Part shown: positions 11,533 to 25,975 of the stretch, piece by piece
How the letters are laid out: every line of letters starts with the position of its first letter
Numbering within the stretch: the first letter of the stretch is position 1
DNA from: Akanthomyces muscarius
Taxonomy: Eukaryota > Ascomycota > Sordariomycetes > Hypocreales > Cordycipitaceae
Reading direction: 5' to 3'
NCBI RefSeq assembly: GCF_028009165.1
Contig: NC_079241.1
Span: 1,612,001-1,676,000, forward strand
DNA length: 64,000 nucleotides
Made by a program: the position numbers and the translations under genes
Notes under the pieces: model-generated
What the model saw: the letters and a program-made list of their open reading frames with translations, nothing else
What the model was told of the DNA's origin: nothing
Databases searched by the model: none

Positions 11533-11803
11533 TTAACCGCAGCGACGACGCGGCCAGCTGGCGCGATTGCAGCTGAAGCCGCGGCAGCAATCAACGTTGG
11601 TGGTACAGAAAGAACCACGCGTGCGACAAGCAGAAGCACCTGTTATTTCTCGCCGGTTAGTCATTATAGCCGAACATAAATTCTGCCAGTGTACACGTAC
11701 TGGTTGCTTCCTCAGAGGCACTCATCTCTTCCCTAGATATGGCTACAACGCTGGTGGCGCCCACAGCGATGACAAGAAGAGTAAAAATGAAGCGTATTTT
11801 CAT
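11533..11803 (-). CDS. Small secreted cystine-knot (knottin-like) peptide precursor
   Basis: CDS complement(11533..11639, 11701..11803); 69 aa. The 61-nt intron has a GTACGT donor and an ACAG acceptor; a split AGT codon joins the exons. Exon 1 encodes an ATG-started, hydrophobic signal peptide of about 22 residues, then a short acidic stretch that may be a pro-region. Exon 2 encodes six cysteines spaced C-x6-C-x5-C-C-x4-C-x9-C, followed by Gly and the stop. That is the inhibitor-cystine-knot framework seen in O-superfamily conotoxins, spider and plant knottins and some fungal secreted peptides. The mature region is basic (several Arg before the last Cys). Function could be effector, antimicrobial, insect-active or enzyme inhibitor; the sequence does not decide. 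No neighbouring biosynthetic genes. Confidence 0.75.
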
Positions 11804-13184
11804 TTGCTTTGCTGAAGGTGAGATATTCAATGGTCCTGGTTCCCCCTAAGACCCTACTTCTTTAGGTTCGGTGGTGTGCAAAAACGCCTACAAGTCTTGG
11901 AGGGTGCCTTCCTTAAATACTCTTCGTCGTGCCCGTAGCCTCGCGGTCACAGCTTTCCTCGCAACATGACGAAGTCACGAAGGACTAGTCTTGGCAAACC
12001 AAACGCGTTTGAAATGCAGTACTTTCATTGTTATAAGGATTGAGATGGGCGTTGGTGCTGCAAATGTGCCCCGACCAACCTGAGGTCAACGCAGAAGTTA
12101 CTTATGCGCCTGTTCATGCAGGAATACATGAGATTATGAGTACCCGACACGTTCTCGGCTCCTCCGCTTGAAAATTTGCCATCACACGCGCTTGTCCTCG
12201 CGTTGTATATATCTGCATGGGCGTCTATGAGGATGAAAGCCGTCAACCTGATGAGGCGGGAGCAGCGTGACGGGAGGGTATTTGATGGAGCAATATACAT
12301 ATGTGGCGAATCTTGCAGTTAATTCGTCAATTAAAGGAGCTGAGGTTATAGGTGCAAGCTCCGTCAATAATGTTATTACATGTGATCTTCAAGCACGGGA
12401 GGCAGTTCACACAAGCCTAACTCTGCAGGCTCGTGCTTCAGCACGAAACAAGCCAACTGAGAATCGCGTCCGGCCGTCACTCCTGCTAATGAATTTAGTC
12501 AAAAAGTGATTCGCAAAGTAGACAAAACTGCAGCCTTATGACGAGACCGTGCACACTGTAGAAGCCGTTGTCTTTGTACTTTGGCGAGGAACCGTCATGG
12601 GGGCTCTGGAGAGTTAGCCAACAAGGTTTTCGCCGACGCTGCTACCAGTGCAGTGAAAAATGTGCTTTTCAAAGGTTCCAGAGTGAAATCGCAGCCAAGG
12701 ACATGAGCGCGTAGGTGTTTAAGTGCAGTGACGTCTTCGTTGTGCGTTCATGGGTCATGGACTCGTGCCAAGACGTTGTCATGCCAACCGTGGCGGCCGT
12801 ACCGCTTTTGCATCCCAGGTTCCCGGCGCCCAATCAATTGCGTTTCGGTCCAGGATAATGTATAGCGGCAATACCCATTATCGTATTTCTGTTTTAAACA
12901 AGCTTCTTTCACAGCATCTGCTCTTCTACATTCCAGTCGACTACTCAAAAAAGCCCCGTGCCAGAACCTCAAACAATTCCATTAAAGCACTGGTCTGGCG
13001 CTAGCTACTCCATACTAGTGCGGCTGAACCAGAAGACCAAGACACGGGGGAAGTGGGCATCGATTATAAAGAAACCTGTCGCTGGGTAAGATCACAAGCC
13101 TTTCGCTTCAGTCAAGCAAATATTGGTGGTGTTGATTGCGTTGCTGACGTTAGTCTGATAGCAGACGAGCCAAACGCAGAAAGC
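11804..13184. other. Intergenic region, no gene seen
   Basis: Divergent promoter space between the cystine-knot gene and the DUF3405 gene. Short ORFs here show no domain or consistent codon pattern. An open frame runs upstream of 13185 without an ATG. Confidence 0.5.
11912..11919 (-). promoter_or_regulatory. TATA-like box of the cystine-knot gene
   Basis: TATTTAAG on the minus strand, about 110 bp upstream of the ATG at 11803. Position suits a core promoter; assignment is inferred. Confidence 0.4.
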
Positions 13185-15809
13185 ATGGGACTACTATCCG
13201 GTGCGCTGCGACCGCGGCAGCAACAACAACAATTGCCAGTGTACCAACAGTCCGAATCTCCGTCGAAAGAGCGCTACTCCGACGACGACTATTACTATTC
13301 TGATGAGGACGACAGCTCCTCGTCATCACGACCGAGCCGCTCCGGTTACAGCTCACGCAGCGTCTCGGACACGATAGGCGGCGGCCGCAGCACCACCGGC
13401 GCTGCTCTGCTGCTACCGAAACGACCCCAAAACACATCCTCCAGAGGCTTCTTCAGCAGATATCGCTTCCGTCTGCCTACGAAACTGACACGCTATGTCC
13501 TGTTGCTTGTACTGGGCACCACACTGCTCTTCATCTTCTCGCTAGTACGGGCCAGTCAGGTCGAAAACTGGAAAATCGCCAACGGCAAGGTACCGACCCG
13601 CCCAGCACCTCCGCCAGCGTGGGAGAAGTTTCCTTTTCTGGAGCGATACTATGGTGGAATCAGGACGTTGGTGCCGCTCAACGAGAGCGAGCCCGAATAC
13701 CCTCGCGAAAACGAGCCCATTCCCCTGGGAGGTCCTGCCTCTGGAGAGGAAGAGGACGAGGAGAATGAGAAGAGATCCGAGACGAAGCCTGAGAAGAGAG
13801 CAGAAGGTATCCAGAAGAAGGCGGTTCCTCCAAGCGCGGCATGGAGCGAGCATCCCAACCGATCGGTAGAAGCTGGTGTAAATGAGTGCTTCATTGATGC
13901 TGCGAATCAGATTCGTGTTCCCGAGCTCCGATACTACACCGGCCGACCTCACGGCTTCCCAATAAACATTGGCGGCTCCTACGAGTTGCTCAATCTACCA
14001 GAAGACATTTGCTTCGAGCGATACGGCCGCTACGGCCCCTATGGCTTTGGATACTCGTCTCGCATGGGTGGTCTTGGCACCGGCGAACACAGCGAAAACG
14101 AGGGCGCCGAACTAGTCTGGGATAGCAGACCTCATGTTGACTTTAGGGAAGTGGACTGGGCAGAGGCCCAGCGCCGCTGTCTTCATTCCAACGCGCATAG
14201 GTTCAAGACCTTGCCGACCAGAAAGACCGGTCCTCAGGGCTTTGTCAACGCCGTGCCCGAGTCTGACAAGAGGCAGAAGCGGGACGAAGCTGCGACAGCT
14301 ACTCCTACCACGGCAGCCGACACAGAGTCTAGCACAGCGGCAGAAACCTCTGAGACAGCTAGCAGCGATAGCATTGCAAAGACAGGACGAACCGCCATTG
14401 TCTTTCGTTGCTGGGATGAGTTCTTCTTCCGTGAGGATGATATTGCCAACCTGCGGTCCATGATCATGGAGCTGTCGCTTGGTTCTGGTGGCCGATATGA
14501 CGTGCACCTTCTGGTCCAAGTCAAGAATGACGCTGCCTACCCGATCTGGGCGGATCAAGAAGCCTACGAACAGCGAATTCGTGATGTGATCCCCAAAGAG
14601 TTCCAGGGTCTCGCTACGTTGTGGACCGAGACACAAATGCTCTCGCTCTACCAAGGCATTCACGACAAGTGGACAGTTGGACCGGATCACTCCGTCCACG
14701 GCTCATACCGCGGACTCGTCATGGCTATGCAGCACTTTGCCTACATGCACCCAGAGTACGACCACTTTTGGCACTGGGAGATGGATGTCCGCTACACCGG
14801 CCACTATTACGATCTGCTGACCAAGATTGAGTCATGGGCCCAGGAGCAGCCACGCAAGGGGCTTTGGGAGCGCAACGCACGCTTCTACATTCCTACTACG
14901 CACGGCTCCTGGGACGACTTCAAGCACCTCGCACGCGTGCAGACCGAGACGGGCACGCTGTCGGCAGACAATGTATGGGGTAACCTGGCCAAGCCGAACG
15001 AGGGCGAGTCGCCGCAGACGCGCAAGGGCGACCGGTCCGTTTGGGGCCCGATCCGTCCCGCCGACGAGAATGACTGGTTCGAGCACGAGGATGACCCCAT
15101 CCCGCCGACGACGTACGAGCACGACAAGTACCAATGGGGCGTTGGCGAGGAGGCCGACTACATCACGCTGAACCCCGTCTTCAACCCCGAGGGCACGACG
15201 TGGGGCCTGCGCGACGACATCACCGGCTTCAACGAGTCGCACCCGCTGCCGCCGCGCCGCGCGAGCATCATCACGACGTCGCGCATGAGCCGCCGCCTGC
15301 TGCTGTCGATGCACCGCGCCACGACGTTCAAGAAGCAGTTTGCCTTTGCCGAGATGTGGCCCGCGACCGTGGCGCTGCAGCACGGGTACAAGGCCGTCTT
15401 CGTGCCGCACCCGCTGTTCGTCGACCGCAAGTGGCCCGTCGAGTACCTGGCGAGCACGCTCAACGCGGGCCACAACGGCGCCACCGGCGGCGGCCGCGCC
15501 AGCGTCTACGGCGCGCGCGAGCACAACCTGCGCGGCCTCTCGTGGTTCTACAACACGGGCTTCGCGCCCAACCTGTACCGCCGCTGGCTCGGCCTCCGCG
15601 TCAACAATGACGGCGGCGACGAGTTTGAAAAGACCGAGGACAAGAGCAAGCTGCAGGCAGGTGTCGCAGGTGTGGGCAGCATGCCCGGCGGCGAAGGGCG
15701 GATGTGTTTACCGCCGATGCTGCTGCACCCCATCAAGGGGGTTGAGCTCGCGGTCGAGGCGCCCCCGGAGGAAGGCGAGGAGGCGCTCGAGTCGGACCCG
15801 ACGGCGTGA
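13185..15809 (+). CDS. DUF3405-family type II membrane protein
   Basis: Intronless; 874 aa from the ATG at 13185 (MGLLSGALRP). The frame is open further upstream, but only from a GTG at 13053. Residues 1-100 are Gln/Asp/Ser-rich and cytosolic in style. One membrane segment lies near residues 104-123 (YVLLLVLGTTLLFIFSLV). The lumenal part carries conserved DUF3405 blocks: YYTGRPHGFPINIGGSYELL, TAIVFRCWDEFFFREDDI, HFWHWEMDVRYTGHYYDLLT, YIPTTHGSWDDF, SRMSRRLLLSMH and GLSWFYNTGFAPNLYRRWLG. The EMD in the WHWEMDVR block could be a DxD-like acidic site, and glycosyltransferase-like architecture is a fair guess. A Thr/Ala-rich insert sits before the TAIVFRC block. A Golgi glycan role is inferred from topology, not shown. 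Confidence 0.88.
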   Translation: MGLLSGALRPRQQQQQLPVYQQSESPSKERYSDDDYYYSDEDDSSSSSRPSRSGYSSRSVSDTIGGGRSTTGAALLLPKRPQNTSSRGFFSRYRFRLPTKLTRYVLLLVLGTTLLFIFSLVRASQVENWKIANGKVPTRPAPPPAWEKFPFLERYYGGIRTLVPLNESEPEYPRENEPIPLGGPASGEEEDEENEKRSETKPEKRAEGIQKKAVPPSAAWSEHPNRSVEAGVNECFIDAANQIRVPELRYYTGRPHGFPINIGGSYELLNLPEDICFERYGRYGPYGFGYSSRMGGLGTGEHSENEGAELVWDSRPHVDFREVDWAEAQRRCLHSNAHRFKTLPTRKTGPQGFVNAVPESDKRQKRDEAATATPTTAADTESSTAAETSETASSDSIAKTGRTAIVFRCWDEFFFREDDIANLRSMIMELSLGSGGRYDVHLLVQVKNDAAYPIWADQEAYEQRIRDVIPKEFQGLATLWTETQMLSLYQGIHDKWTVGPDHSVHGSYRGLVMAMQHFAYMHPEYDHFWHWEMDVRYTGHYYDLLTKIESWAQEQPRKGLWERNARFYIPTTHGSWDDFKHLARVQTETGTLSADNVWGNLAKPNEGESPQTRKGDRSVWGPIRPADENDWFEHEDDPIPPTTYEHDKYQWGVGEEADYITLNPVFNPEGTTWGLRDDITGFNESHPLPPRRASIITTSRMSRRLLLSMHRATTFKKQFAFAEMWPATVALQHGYKAVFVPHPLFVDRKWPVEYLASTLNAGHNGATGGGRASVYGAREHNLRGLSWFYNTGFAPNLYRRWLGLRVNNDGGDEFEKTEDKSKLQAGVAGVGSMPGGEGRMCLPPMLLHPIKGVELAVEAPPEEGEEALESDPTA

Positions 15810-16507
15810 AGCCGAGGATACCCCATTACTTTGTTTTTTTATTTGCTGGTCATCTTGAGCGCATTGATTGTTTTGGAGCTTTACTGCAGAGCGTAATGCG
15901 GCGTTGGATATATTGCGCATCTGCCATGATGTGAAAAGTGTAGATGCGGGATTGGCTGTGTATCTATTATGAGAACTTGAATATGACAACAAATACATGT
16001 ATATCGAGGACAAAGACGTATAATTTAGGGCCGTGCAAGCCATCGATTAGAGAAGGTCATGGTTGCCTTGAGCCAACGTTGTAATATGAAGAGCGTCTTT
16101 TCTTTTAAGCAAGCCACTCGTACACTTGATATCCATTTCTCTAGCATAGCCTGTTGTAGTATAAAGGCTTCCCGAAAACAGTTGTAGCTATCTCCCAAGA
16201 TTCTTTTCCATCCCGTCAGTTTCCCCTCCTTTGTACGCCTGGTTTATGTGTTGTTTCCCTCGCAACAAGCCGTTAAAGAAAACAGTTGCATAGGTAATTA
16301 ATAATAAAAACAATGATCCGAACATTCTTTCAGATGAAGACTATCAGCTCACCCGGTCCGAGTTTGTTGGAAGTCTTCCTCGTCTTCGTTTCGGGGGTGT
16401 TAAGTCATGGTCGCTGACAGCAGAAAGAAATGACATAGATTTTTTTTTCCTTCCCACTTTCTTCCATCTCTACTTCCTCATAAGTCGTGTCAAAGAGCAG
16501 GGGCTCT
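15810..16507. other. Convergent 3' intergenic region
   Basis: AT-rich 3' UTR space between the DUF3405 and EMP24 genes; no coding signal. Confidence 0.6.
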
Positions 16508-17341
16508 TTAGACGACACGCTTGACCTCGAAGAAGCGACGGAGCCACCAGACCTGGAAGAGGGACTCGCCGACGACGACGCCAATGACGAAAAGGTTCCA
16601 CCACTTGACGCGGCCGTTTGTGCTCTCGGCAGTGTTGCGGTGGGTGCGTTCGCGGAGGACAATGTACTGCTGCTCGTCCTTGACCTCGTCGAGGAGATCG
16701 GAAAGGCGCTTCACTGGAGAGGTTGTTAGAACTGGCTATGAGTACTCGGTGTAGCTGTCACGTACCTTCGGCGTCCAGGGGATCAGACTGGTACTCGGTC
16801 TCGCTGACGTAGACGACACCGTGGACATTGAAGGATACTTCCTTGCTGTTGGCGCCCCAGTGCTGGTTACCGAAGCAGTAGGTGTACTTGCCGTCGTACT
16901 TGGCGTCGAAGCTGTGGTCGCCGTTGGAGACGGACTTTTCGTTGATCTCGTACTGGCCAACGGGGTTTGTGATCTGTTTCGGTGGGAAGCATAGTTAGTC
17001 ATGACCCAGAGTGTTGATACAAGGATGCGAAACCCCATCTGTCTAGCAATTATGATATCATGGTGCGCGCCATCAAGACACATATGAACATGTCATGCCA
17101 GGCAGACGCAAGATCCGGGGCTGGAGGGGGGCGGGCGTACCCAGAAGTCAATGTCGAGGTTGCCTGCGCTACCAAACTCGCGATCGCCGACCTGGTAGGT
17201 GACGCTCATCTTGTCATCCTTGTGCAAGCTCTCGTGGAAGCACTCGAGGCCGTGGGCAGGCAGGACGATGTTGTGTGCAGAGGCGGTCGACGCCGCGACG
17301 GCGGCGACGAGGAAAGCCCTTGTGGCGGAGAGGAAGTGCAT
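16508..17341 (-). CDS. EMP24: p24-family cargo receptor Emp24
   Basis: CDS complement(16508..16713, 16766..16973, 17141..17341); 204 aa. A signal peptide (FLVAAVAASTASA) is followed by the GOLD domain with its paired cysteines (GLECFHESLHKDDKMSVTYQ and GKYTYCFGNQHW). Next come the coiled-coil part (DAEVKRLSDLLDEVKDEQQY, RERTHRNTAESTNGRV), one membrane span (WWNLFVIGVVVGESLFQVWW) and the short tail LRRFFEVKRVV. The FF pair and terminal VV are the COPII/COPI sorting signals of p24-beta proteins. Emp24 cycles between ER and Golgi and helps load GPI-anchored cargo. Together with ARF1 (next gene) and GOS1 it belongs to early secretory traffic, though adjacency is probably chance. Confidence 0.94.
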
Positions 17342-19886
<2,545 letters not shown>

Positions 19887-21038
19887 AAGAACAACCGAGA
19901 AGCCCTCTGATCAATCCCCCGCCTTCTCCAGCCTACTACATTGTTTCGTACCCTCTCGCATCGGTTTCCACGTCAAAAATCGAAGGATTCGATTGTAATT
20001 TGCAAACTCATATCGGTCAACAAATCGAAATTAGTTCATAAACACAAAATCGAATGTTTTCATTCGATGCCCCCGCCTGCTTGTTTCGCCTGCTCTCCTC
20101 CCTTGGTGTGTGCTGTGAGCTCCGTGTAGCCAGAGCAGCCTCTTGCTTCTTCATTCTTCTCTACTCCACAACTGCATCTTGTCTCTGGGGATCCACGCGT
20201 CTGTCGACTTTCTGCGAACTAGGGCGCACTCTTCTTACGGCGTACAGAACATGGAAAAAAAGGGAGTCTTTGGATCATTTTTACACCAATGGCGGAAAAG
20301 GTTGGCAGCGATTTGACTCGGCAATCAAGGCATCGGAATTGTTGTGTGGAAGACTATATCGATGGTACAGAAATCAGTGGCTAGTGATTGGAGGAATCGA
20401 GTTGGGAAGGGGGAGTGATTGGTTTTCGTTTCGTTTTAACGTGGGGTGTGTCTTGAAGTTCCGAACTTTTTAGACGCGGTGTTTGCTTTGGTCTGGTTCA
20501 ATTTTTCTTTTTTTAACTTCTTTTCTCACGACATGAAAAAGAACCCCAAAAAAAATCAACCCAAAAGTTTCCATGTCTGAAAAATTCTCTCCAAGTTCTT
20601 TTAAATCCCTCAATGACTTGCTATTGGTCTTTTCTTCTCGTCTTTAAATAGAAATAATAAAGGGACAGGATTACGGTCCTGGCGTAAAATAACAGGGCTC
20701 TGTTGATAACGGCTACGAAGACTGTAGTGAGACTGCTGAGGCTGTAATATGTCATGCCATACGTACCTTGAACAGGCACCCTGAACGGAGACATGAGTAA
20801 AATTCGAGTCATTCACGCTGTGTCGATGAATCCGGGGCGAACACTGTTTATGTGTGCGTTATAATTTATTTATACATCTATATATCCGTGGGTATCGACA
20901 GTGAAAGTAGGGTGGTCTAATAGTAGTACGAACGCCTTCCTCTCTGTAAAAGCAAAACGCGATAGTCATAATCCAAAAAGTCGTAATAGTATACAACACA
21001 AAATTATTCAAACAATTTCCTGGAGGGAGGAGGCTCGC
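19887..21038. other. Convergent 3' intergenic region
   Basis: 3' UTR space of ARF1 and HSP78. T-rich near 20470-20540; no coding evidence. Confidence 0.55.
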
Positions 21039-21849
21039 TCACCCAGACTCGGCTGCTGGTGTTGACTCCGCCGCCGATGTATTAATCACTTCCAGGCCAG
21101 TCTTGTCGTCCTTGATGCGCACCTCGGCCGTCTCGCCCATCCTGAGCTTGCCGCGGATGATCTGGTCCGCGAGGCCGTTGCTGATCTCGTTGGTTATGAG
21201 ACGGTTGAGCGGGCGCGCGCCAAACTTGGGATCGTAGCCACGCTCGGCCAGCCAGTCCTTGACCTCGTTGCCGACCGACAGGACGATGCGCCGCTCGTCG
21301 AGGCGCTGCTGGAGCTCCTTGAGGCGAATGTCCACGATTTCGCGAATGGCACTCCGCGCGAGCCGCTTGAACAGGATGAACGAGTCGATGCGGTTCAGGA
21401 ACTCGGGCGGGTAGGCGTGGCCGACGACGTCCATTACAGCGGCGCGCACCGAAGGGTCCAGCTCGCCGTTGGCGTCCTCCTTGTACGGGTGCAGCGGGTC
21501 CTGCCCGACGAGGATGTCGGCGCCGAGGTTGGACGTGAGGACGATGATTGTATTCTTGAAGTCGACCTTGTGGCCCTGCGCGTCCGTCAGGTAGCCCTCG
21601 TCGAGGACCTGCAGGAGGAGGGCGGAGATGTCGCGGTGCGCCTTTTCAAACTCGTCAAAGAGCAGCACAGCGTAGGGCTTGCGGCGAACCGCCTCGGTGA
21701 GCTGGCCGGCGTCGTCGTAGCCGACGTAGCCCGACGGCGCGCCGATGAGGCGCGAGATGGTGTGCTTCTCTTGGAACTCGGACATGTCGAAGCGCACGAC
21801 GGCCGACTCGGTGGAGAAGAGGAAGGCGGCGAGCTTCTTGCAGAGCTCC

Positions 21850-21880
<31 letters not shown>

Positions 21881-23432
21881 AAAAGGATGCGAGCGGTTTG
21901 TTCTCGCCGCTCAGGCCGGCGCGCTGCAGGCGCACCGCGTTGGCGACGGCCTTGATGGCGTCGTCTTGGCCTTTGACGGCTTCGCGCAGGCTGTCCTCCA
22001 TGTGCACCAACTTCTCAATGTGGCCTGACGTCAGCTTGGAGACAGGGATGCCGGTGATGCGAGAAACGACAGCGCCAATGTCGTCAGCGGTGACGCTGTC
22101 GTGGATGAGGGTGCTGTCGTTCGGTTGTTCCTGCTCCGGCTCCGAGGGCAGCTTCTGCTCCAGATCCGGAATGACGCCGAACCGCAGCTCCGAAGCGCGG
22201 CCAAAGTTTCCGGTGCGCTGAGCTTGATCGAGTTCAAACCGCGCCTTGTCAAGATCTTCTTGAATCTTCTTGACAGCATCAAGCTCCGACTTTTCCTTAT
22301 CCCATCGGGCATTAAGCCCGGATATTTCTTCGTGGTACTTCTTGAGTTCTTTCTCCAGCTTTTCTCGGCGCTCTTTGCTGGCGACGTCCTTTTCCTTGCG
22401 CAGACTCTCCAGTTCGATCTGTATGGTCATGATCTTGTGGTCGAGGCGCATAATGTCCTCCGGCTTAGACTCATGCTGCAGCTTCAAGTGACTGGCAGCT
22501 TCGTCCATAAGGTCGATCGCCTTGTCTGGCAGGAAACGATCGGTAATATAGCGGTTTGATAGCGAGGCAGCAGCTACAAGGGCACCGTCGGTGATGCGAA
22601 CACCGTGATGCACTTCGTACTTGTCTTTGATGCCTCGCAGAATGCTGATTGTGTCTTCCACAGTCGGTTCGTTGACAATGATGGGCTGGAATCGTCGGGC
22701 CAGAGCAACATCCTTTTCAATTTGTCGATATTCAGTAAGTGTCGTGGCGCCACAGCACTGCAACTCGCCACGAGCCAGTGCGGGCTTCAGCAGGTTGGAG
22801 GCATCAATGGAGCCCTCTGCCTTTCCGAGACCCAGCAGAGTATGCAGCTCATCGATGAAGAGAATGACTTCGCCTTCAGCTTTTTGTACTTCGTCAAGCA
22901 CCTTTTTCAAACGCTCCTCGAAGTCGCCGCGAAATTTGGCACCGGCAATGAGGGAGCCTAGGTCCAAACTGATGACTCGTTTGTTCTTTATGCTTTCGGG
23001 GACGTCGCCTTGAATGATGCGCTGCGCCAGCCCTTCCAGAACAGCCGTCTTTCCGGTACCGGCGTTGCCAATCAGCACTGGGTTGTTTTTGGTTCGTCTC
23101 GATAGAATTTGAATTGTTCGTTGAATTTCAGCGTCGCGACCAATGACGGGGTCGAGCTTGCCATCGCGCGCACGAGCTGTCAGGTCGACACCAAACTGCT
23201 CCAGGGCGGGCTTTTCCTCCTCTCCGCTCATGTTCATGCGGTGTGTTCCCCCAGGAGGATGAGGACCGCGTCCACTCGCATATGTTCTTGTTACAATTGT
23301 CGGTAAAAGTCGAGCAGAGGCGGCACTTCGAGGCAGAGCTCTTGCGCCAGCAATGGACGCTGGTCGGTATGTTCTCGCTGTGGCACTAGCTAGGCGCTGA
23401 GCCGACGTTATTATTTGTCGTCGAGCCTGCAT
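21039..23432 (-). CDS. HSP78: Mitochondrial ClpB-type disaggregase Hsp78
   Basis: Intronless; 797 aa. The first ~55 residues are Arg/Ala/Ser-rich with no acidic residue until later, as in a mitochondrial presequence (ends near TIVTRTYAS). There is no Clp N-domain: the protein goes straight to AAA1 at [20 protein letters not shown]. Walker A1 is GNAGTGKT (residues 122-129) and Walker B1 is [13 protein letters not shown]. The middle region ([20 protein letters not shown]) is the ClpB/Hsp104 coiled-coil. Walker A2 is GPTGVGKTE and Walker B2 [11 protein letters not shown], with the sensor region LTSNLGAD. Lack of the N-domain separates Hsp78 from Hsp104. It resolubilises aggregated matrix proteins with mitochondrial Hsp70. 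Confidence 0.96.
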
Positions 23433-23950
23433 ATTGCGTAGTATTGTGTAGAAATGGTTTCGAAGAAGATGAATTTCGACTCGAGGATCAAAGCATTACT
23501 TTGCCATGGGCTGTCGAGCGCGGGCAATATAACCTCTGGCATCAGCTCATCATCAGCTCATCAGCTGTCACTGGAAGCTCTACAACTTTCCAGTGGAACC
23601 ACGAGCGTTCGCGCACCTTCTGCCGGCCGCATGCGGAATAGACTGATGCGATAGCGATAAGGCTAGGCCGTGCCAGGCCACACGCCAGTGACAGGCATGA
23701 CTAGCGCGCACCATGATGCCGTATCTTATCGTCACGTGTGGCCAGCCCCGTGCCCGCACCGTGACTGGGCAAGGCAGGTACGTACCGGTGCCGTAAACGG
23801 CTTAGTGCCAGAGGGTTCACATTTTGCTTCCCACAAACTCGCCTAGCGGCTTTCACAAAGAAATCCAACATTTTGGGCCGACCATCACGAACCGTGTCTT
23901 CCCTTCCTTCCTCTCCACACTTCGATACCAGACACATTCAGAGAGTCAAA
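23433..23950. other. Divergent promoter region of HSP78 and RPL6
   Basis: Contains a run of ATCAGCTC repeats near 23541-23565 and a GGTACGTACC palindrome near 23777. No coding signal. Confidence 0.55.
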
Positions 23951-25065
23951 ATGTCGACAAAGCCCACGTCCAAGAAGTTCGGCAAGTCGACCCGGGAGGT
24001 TCCCGCGGCCGCGGATAAGGCGCAGAAGTGGTACAACGCCGACGACGAGTCTGCCCCCAAGCAGGTGAGTTTTTGATGATGCTTGCAATGACATGACGGC
24101 ATCACGACAAGAAGATATCTTTTTGGGACAAACACACATCTCCTCTACGATTGAAGGCATGGGCGACGCTGCTCCAACATTAGCGACGAATCCGAACGCG
24201 ACCTCTACTGCAAAAGTCATCCCGCCACGATAACGAAATTGGCCAAACCTACCACAACCGTTGACGGAGCGCTATTGGATTAACCAAGGCTAAAGCAACC
24301 CCGAGGACTGCGCAATCGCTTTCGCCTACGTCTTTTATCTGCCAGGAGATGTGTTGCCAAAAAATTGATATTTTGCTTTTTGTGTGCTCGGGTGGTCATG
24401 ACATTTACACGCGAGAGCAAACCACTGACCATGATTGTTTTCTTTGATACAGGTTCGCAAGACCATCCGCGCCTGGTCTCCCCGCGCCTCTCTCCAGCCC
24501 GGCACCGTCCTGATCCTCCTCGCCGGCCGTTTCCGTGGCAAGCGTGTCGTCCTCCTCAAGAACCTCGAGCAGGGTGTCCTCCTCGTCACCGGCCCCTTCA
24601 AGATCAACGGTGTGCCCCTGCGCCGCATCAACTCCCGATACGTCATTGCCACCTCCTACAAGGTCGACGTCTCCGGCCTCGACCAGAAGAAGGTTGAGGA
24701 GATTGCCCAACCAAAGTACTTCACCGCCGAGAAGGCCAAGGAGAAGGCTGGCGCCGATGCTTTCTTCAAGCAGGGCGAGAAGCCCCAGGTAAGAATTTCG
24801 AGCACCCCGTCATGATTTCTTTTTCTTTTCTTTTCGCTCGAGTTTGCTTTCCAGCGAGATGGGTTGAAAGGGTCTTGGCCTTGACCACAGTCTGCTAACG
24901 CATCAGCTACAGAAGAAGCAGATCAACAGCAGCCGTGCCGCCGACCAAAAGGCGATCGACAAGGCTCTGATTGCCAGCATCAAGAAGGTCGAGATGCTCC
25001 CCAGCTACCTTGCCAGCTCCTTCTCTCTGCGAAAGGGCGACAAGCCCCACGAGATGGCTTGGTAA
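23951..25065 (+). CDS. RPL6: 60S ribosomal protein eL6
   Basis: CDS join(23951..24064, 24453..24788, 24913..25065); 200 aa. It starts [19 protein letters not shown]. Exon 2 has the KOW-like eL6 core: [40 protein letters not shown] and [20 protein letters not shown]. Exon 3 ends [15 protein letters not shown], the usual fungal C-terminus. The last intron has two in-frame acceptors six bases apart; use of the first (exon from 24907) adds Leu-Gln. The 388-nt first intron soon after the start is common in fungal ribosomal-protein genes. Confidence 0.95.
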
Positions 25066-25975
25066 ACGTCCCCGATAACGAGAAAAGAAAAAACGCAAAG
25101 AAAGAGCAAGAAGAGCAGACAAAAACAAAAGATTTTTTCCACACATAGTTCCCTTTTTTTTTATAATGCGAATCTAAACGTCTCATTTTGGTATTTTATG
25201 TCTCTTCTTTTTTTCCCAAAAGAGAAACACGGAGGAACCATTTCGGATGGGATTCTGCTTTGTGATGTGAAAGTCGGGAACACTGGAGGGATACTAGGCT
25301 TTCTGCGCTTCTGACTCTTTTGCTTTTCTTCTGCTCTCGGTGCGGGATCATTTCACGTGGCAACAAACGCAAAATTACGAACATGGAGAGGCGAAAGCGA
25401 CAAGGAAGAAGAAAGGGACAAGAGGACGGGATTGGGGGGCGTCTTCCCTTGTTTCCTTGAATTTTTTTTAACGAATGGGTTCTGGATTCGGAACAGCAGT
25501 CGTCGGGGTTGTCACGACGACTGCTGTTGAGAGAAAAAGAGGAATGGGCTGTTGTAGAAACGGAAAATGGGTTTCCGACCCTCTGCATTTTGGAAGTCGA
25601 AACGGGCATTCGGTCACATCTTGGCGTCTGTAATTAGGTTTTTACAGTCAAAGAAAATTCAAAAAGACCATTGAACAAATTTCAAAAAAAAAATGAGCAT
25701 AAAAAATAAGACGCGAACTCATACATGTGACAAGTGTACAGAGGCATGAGATGTCTCTCGCTTCCTTGCGCAAGCTTGGGTCCGCAGAGGGTGAAAGTGG
25801 ATATATCCTCGCACACAACGCCATTTACACCAAAGCCGGACTGGCATTGAGACGGTCACATACAAGCAATTGTTCATGTAATTGGAGGGAATATTTTCAA
25901 CGTCATATACTTTTGTCTACAAACGCCCAACGGTAGCCTTCGTTTGTCTATATATACAATATGTGGTGGCTTAAT
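25066..25975. other. Convergent 3' intergenic region
   Basis: 3' UTR space of RPL6 and DPP III; A/T-rich runs; no coding evidence. Confidence 0.55.

Noticed and set aside
13053..13184. N-terminal extension of the DUF3405 protein
   Set aside because: No ATG upstream of 13185 in this frame; it opens only at a GTG.
21417..22028. Plus-strand 203-codon frame
   Set aside because: Antisense to HSP78; composition is that of a GC-rich shadow frame.
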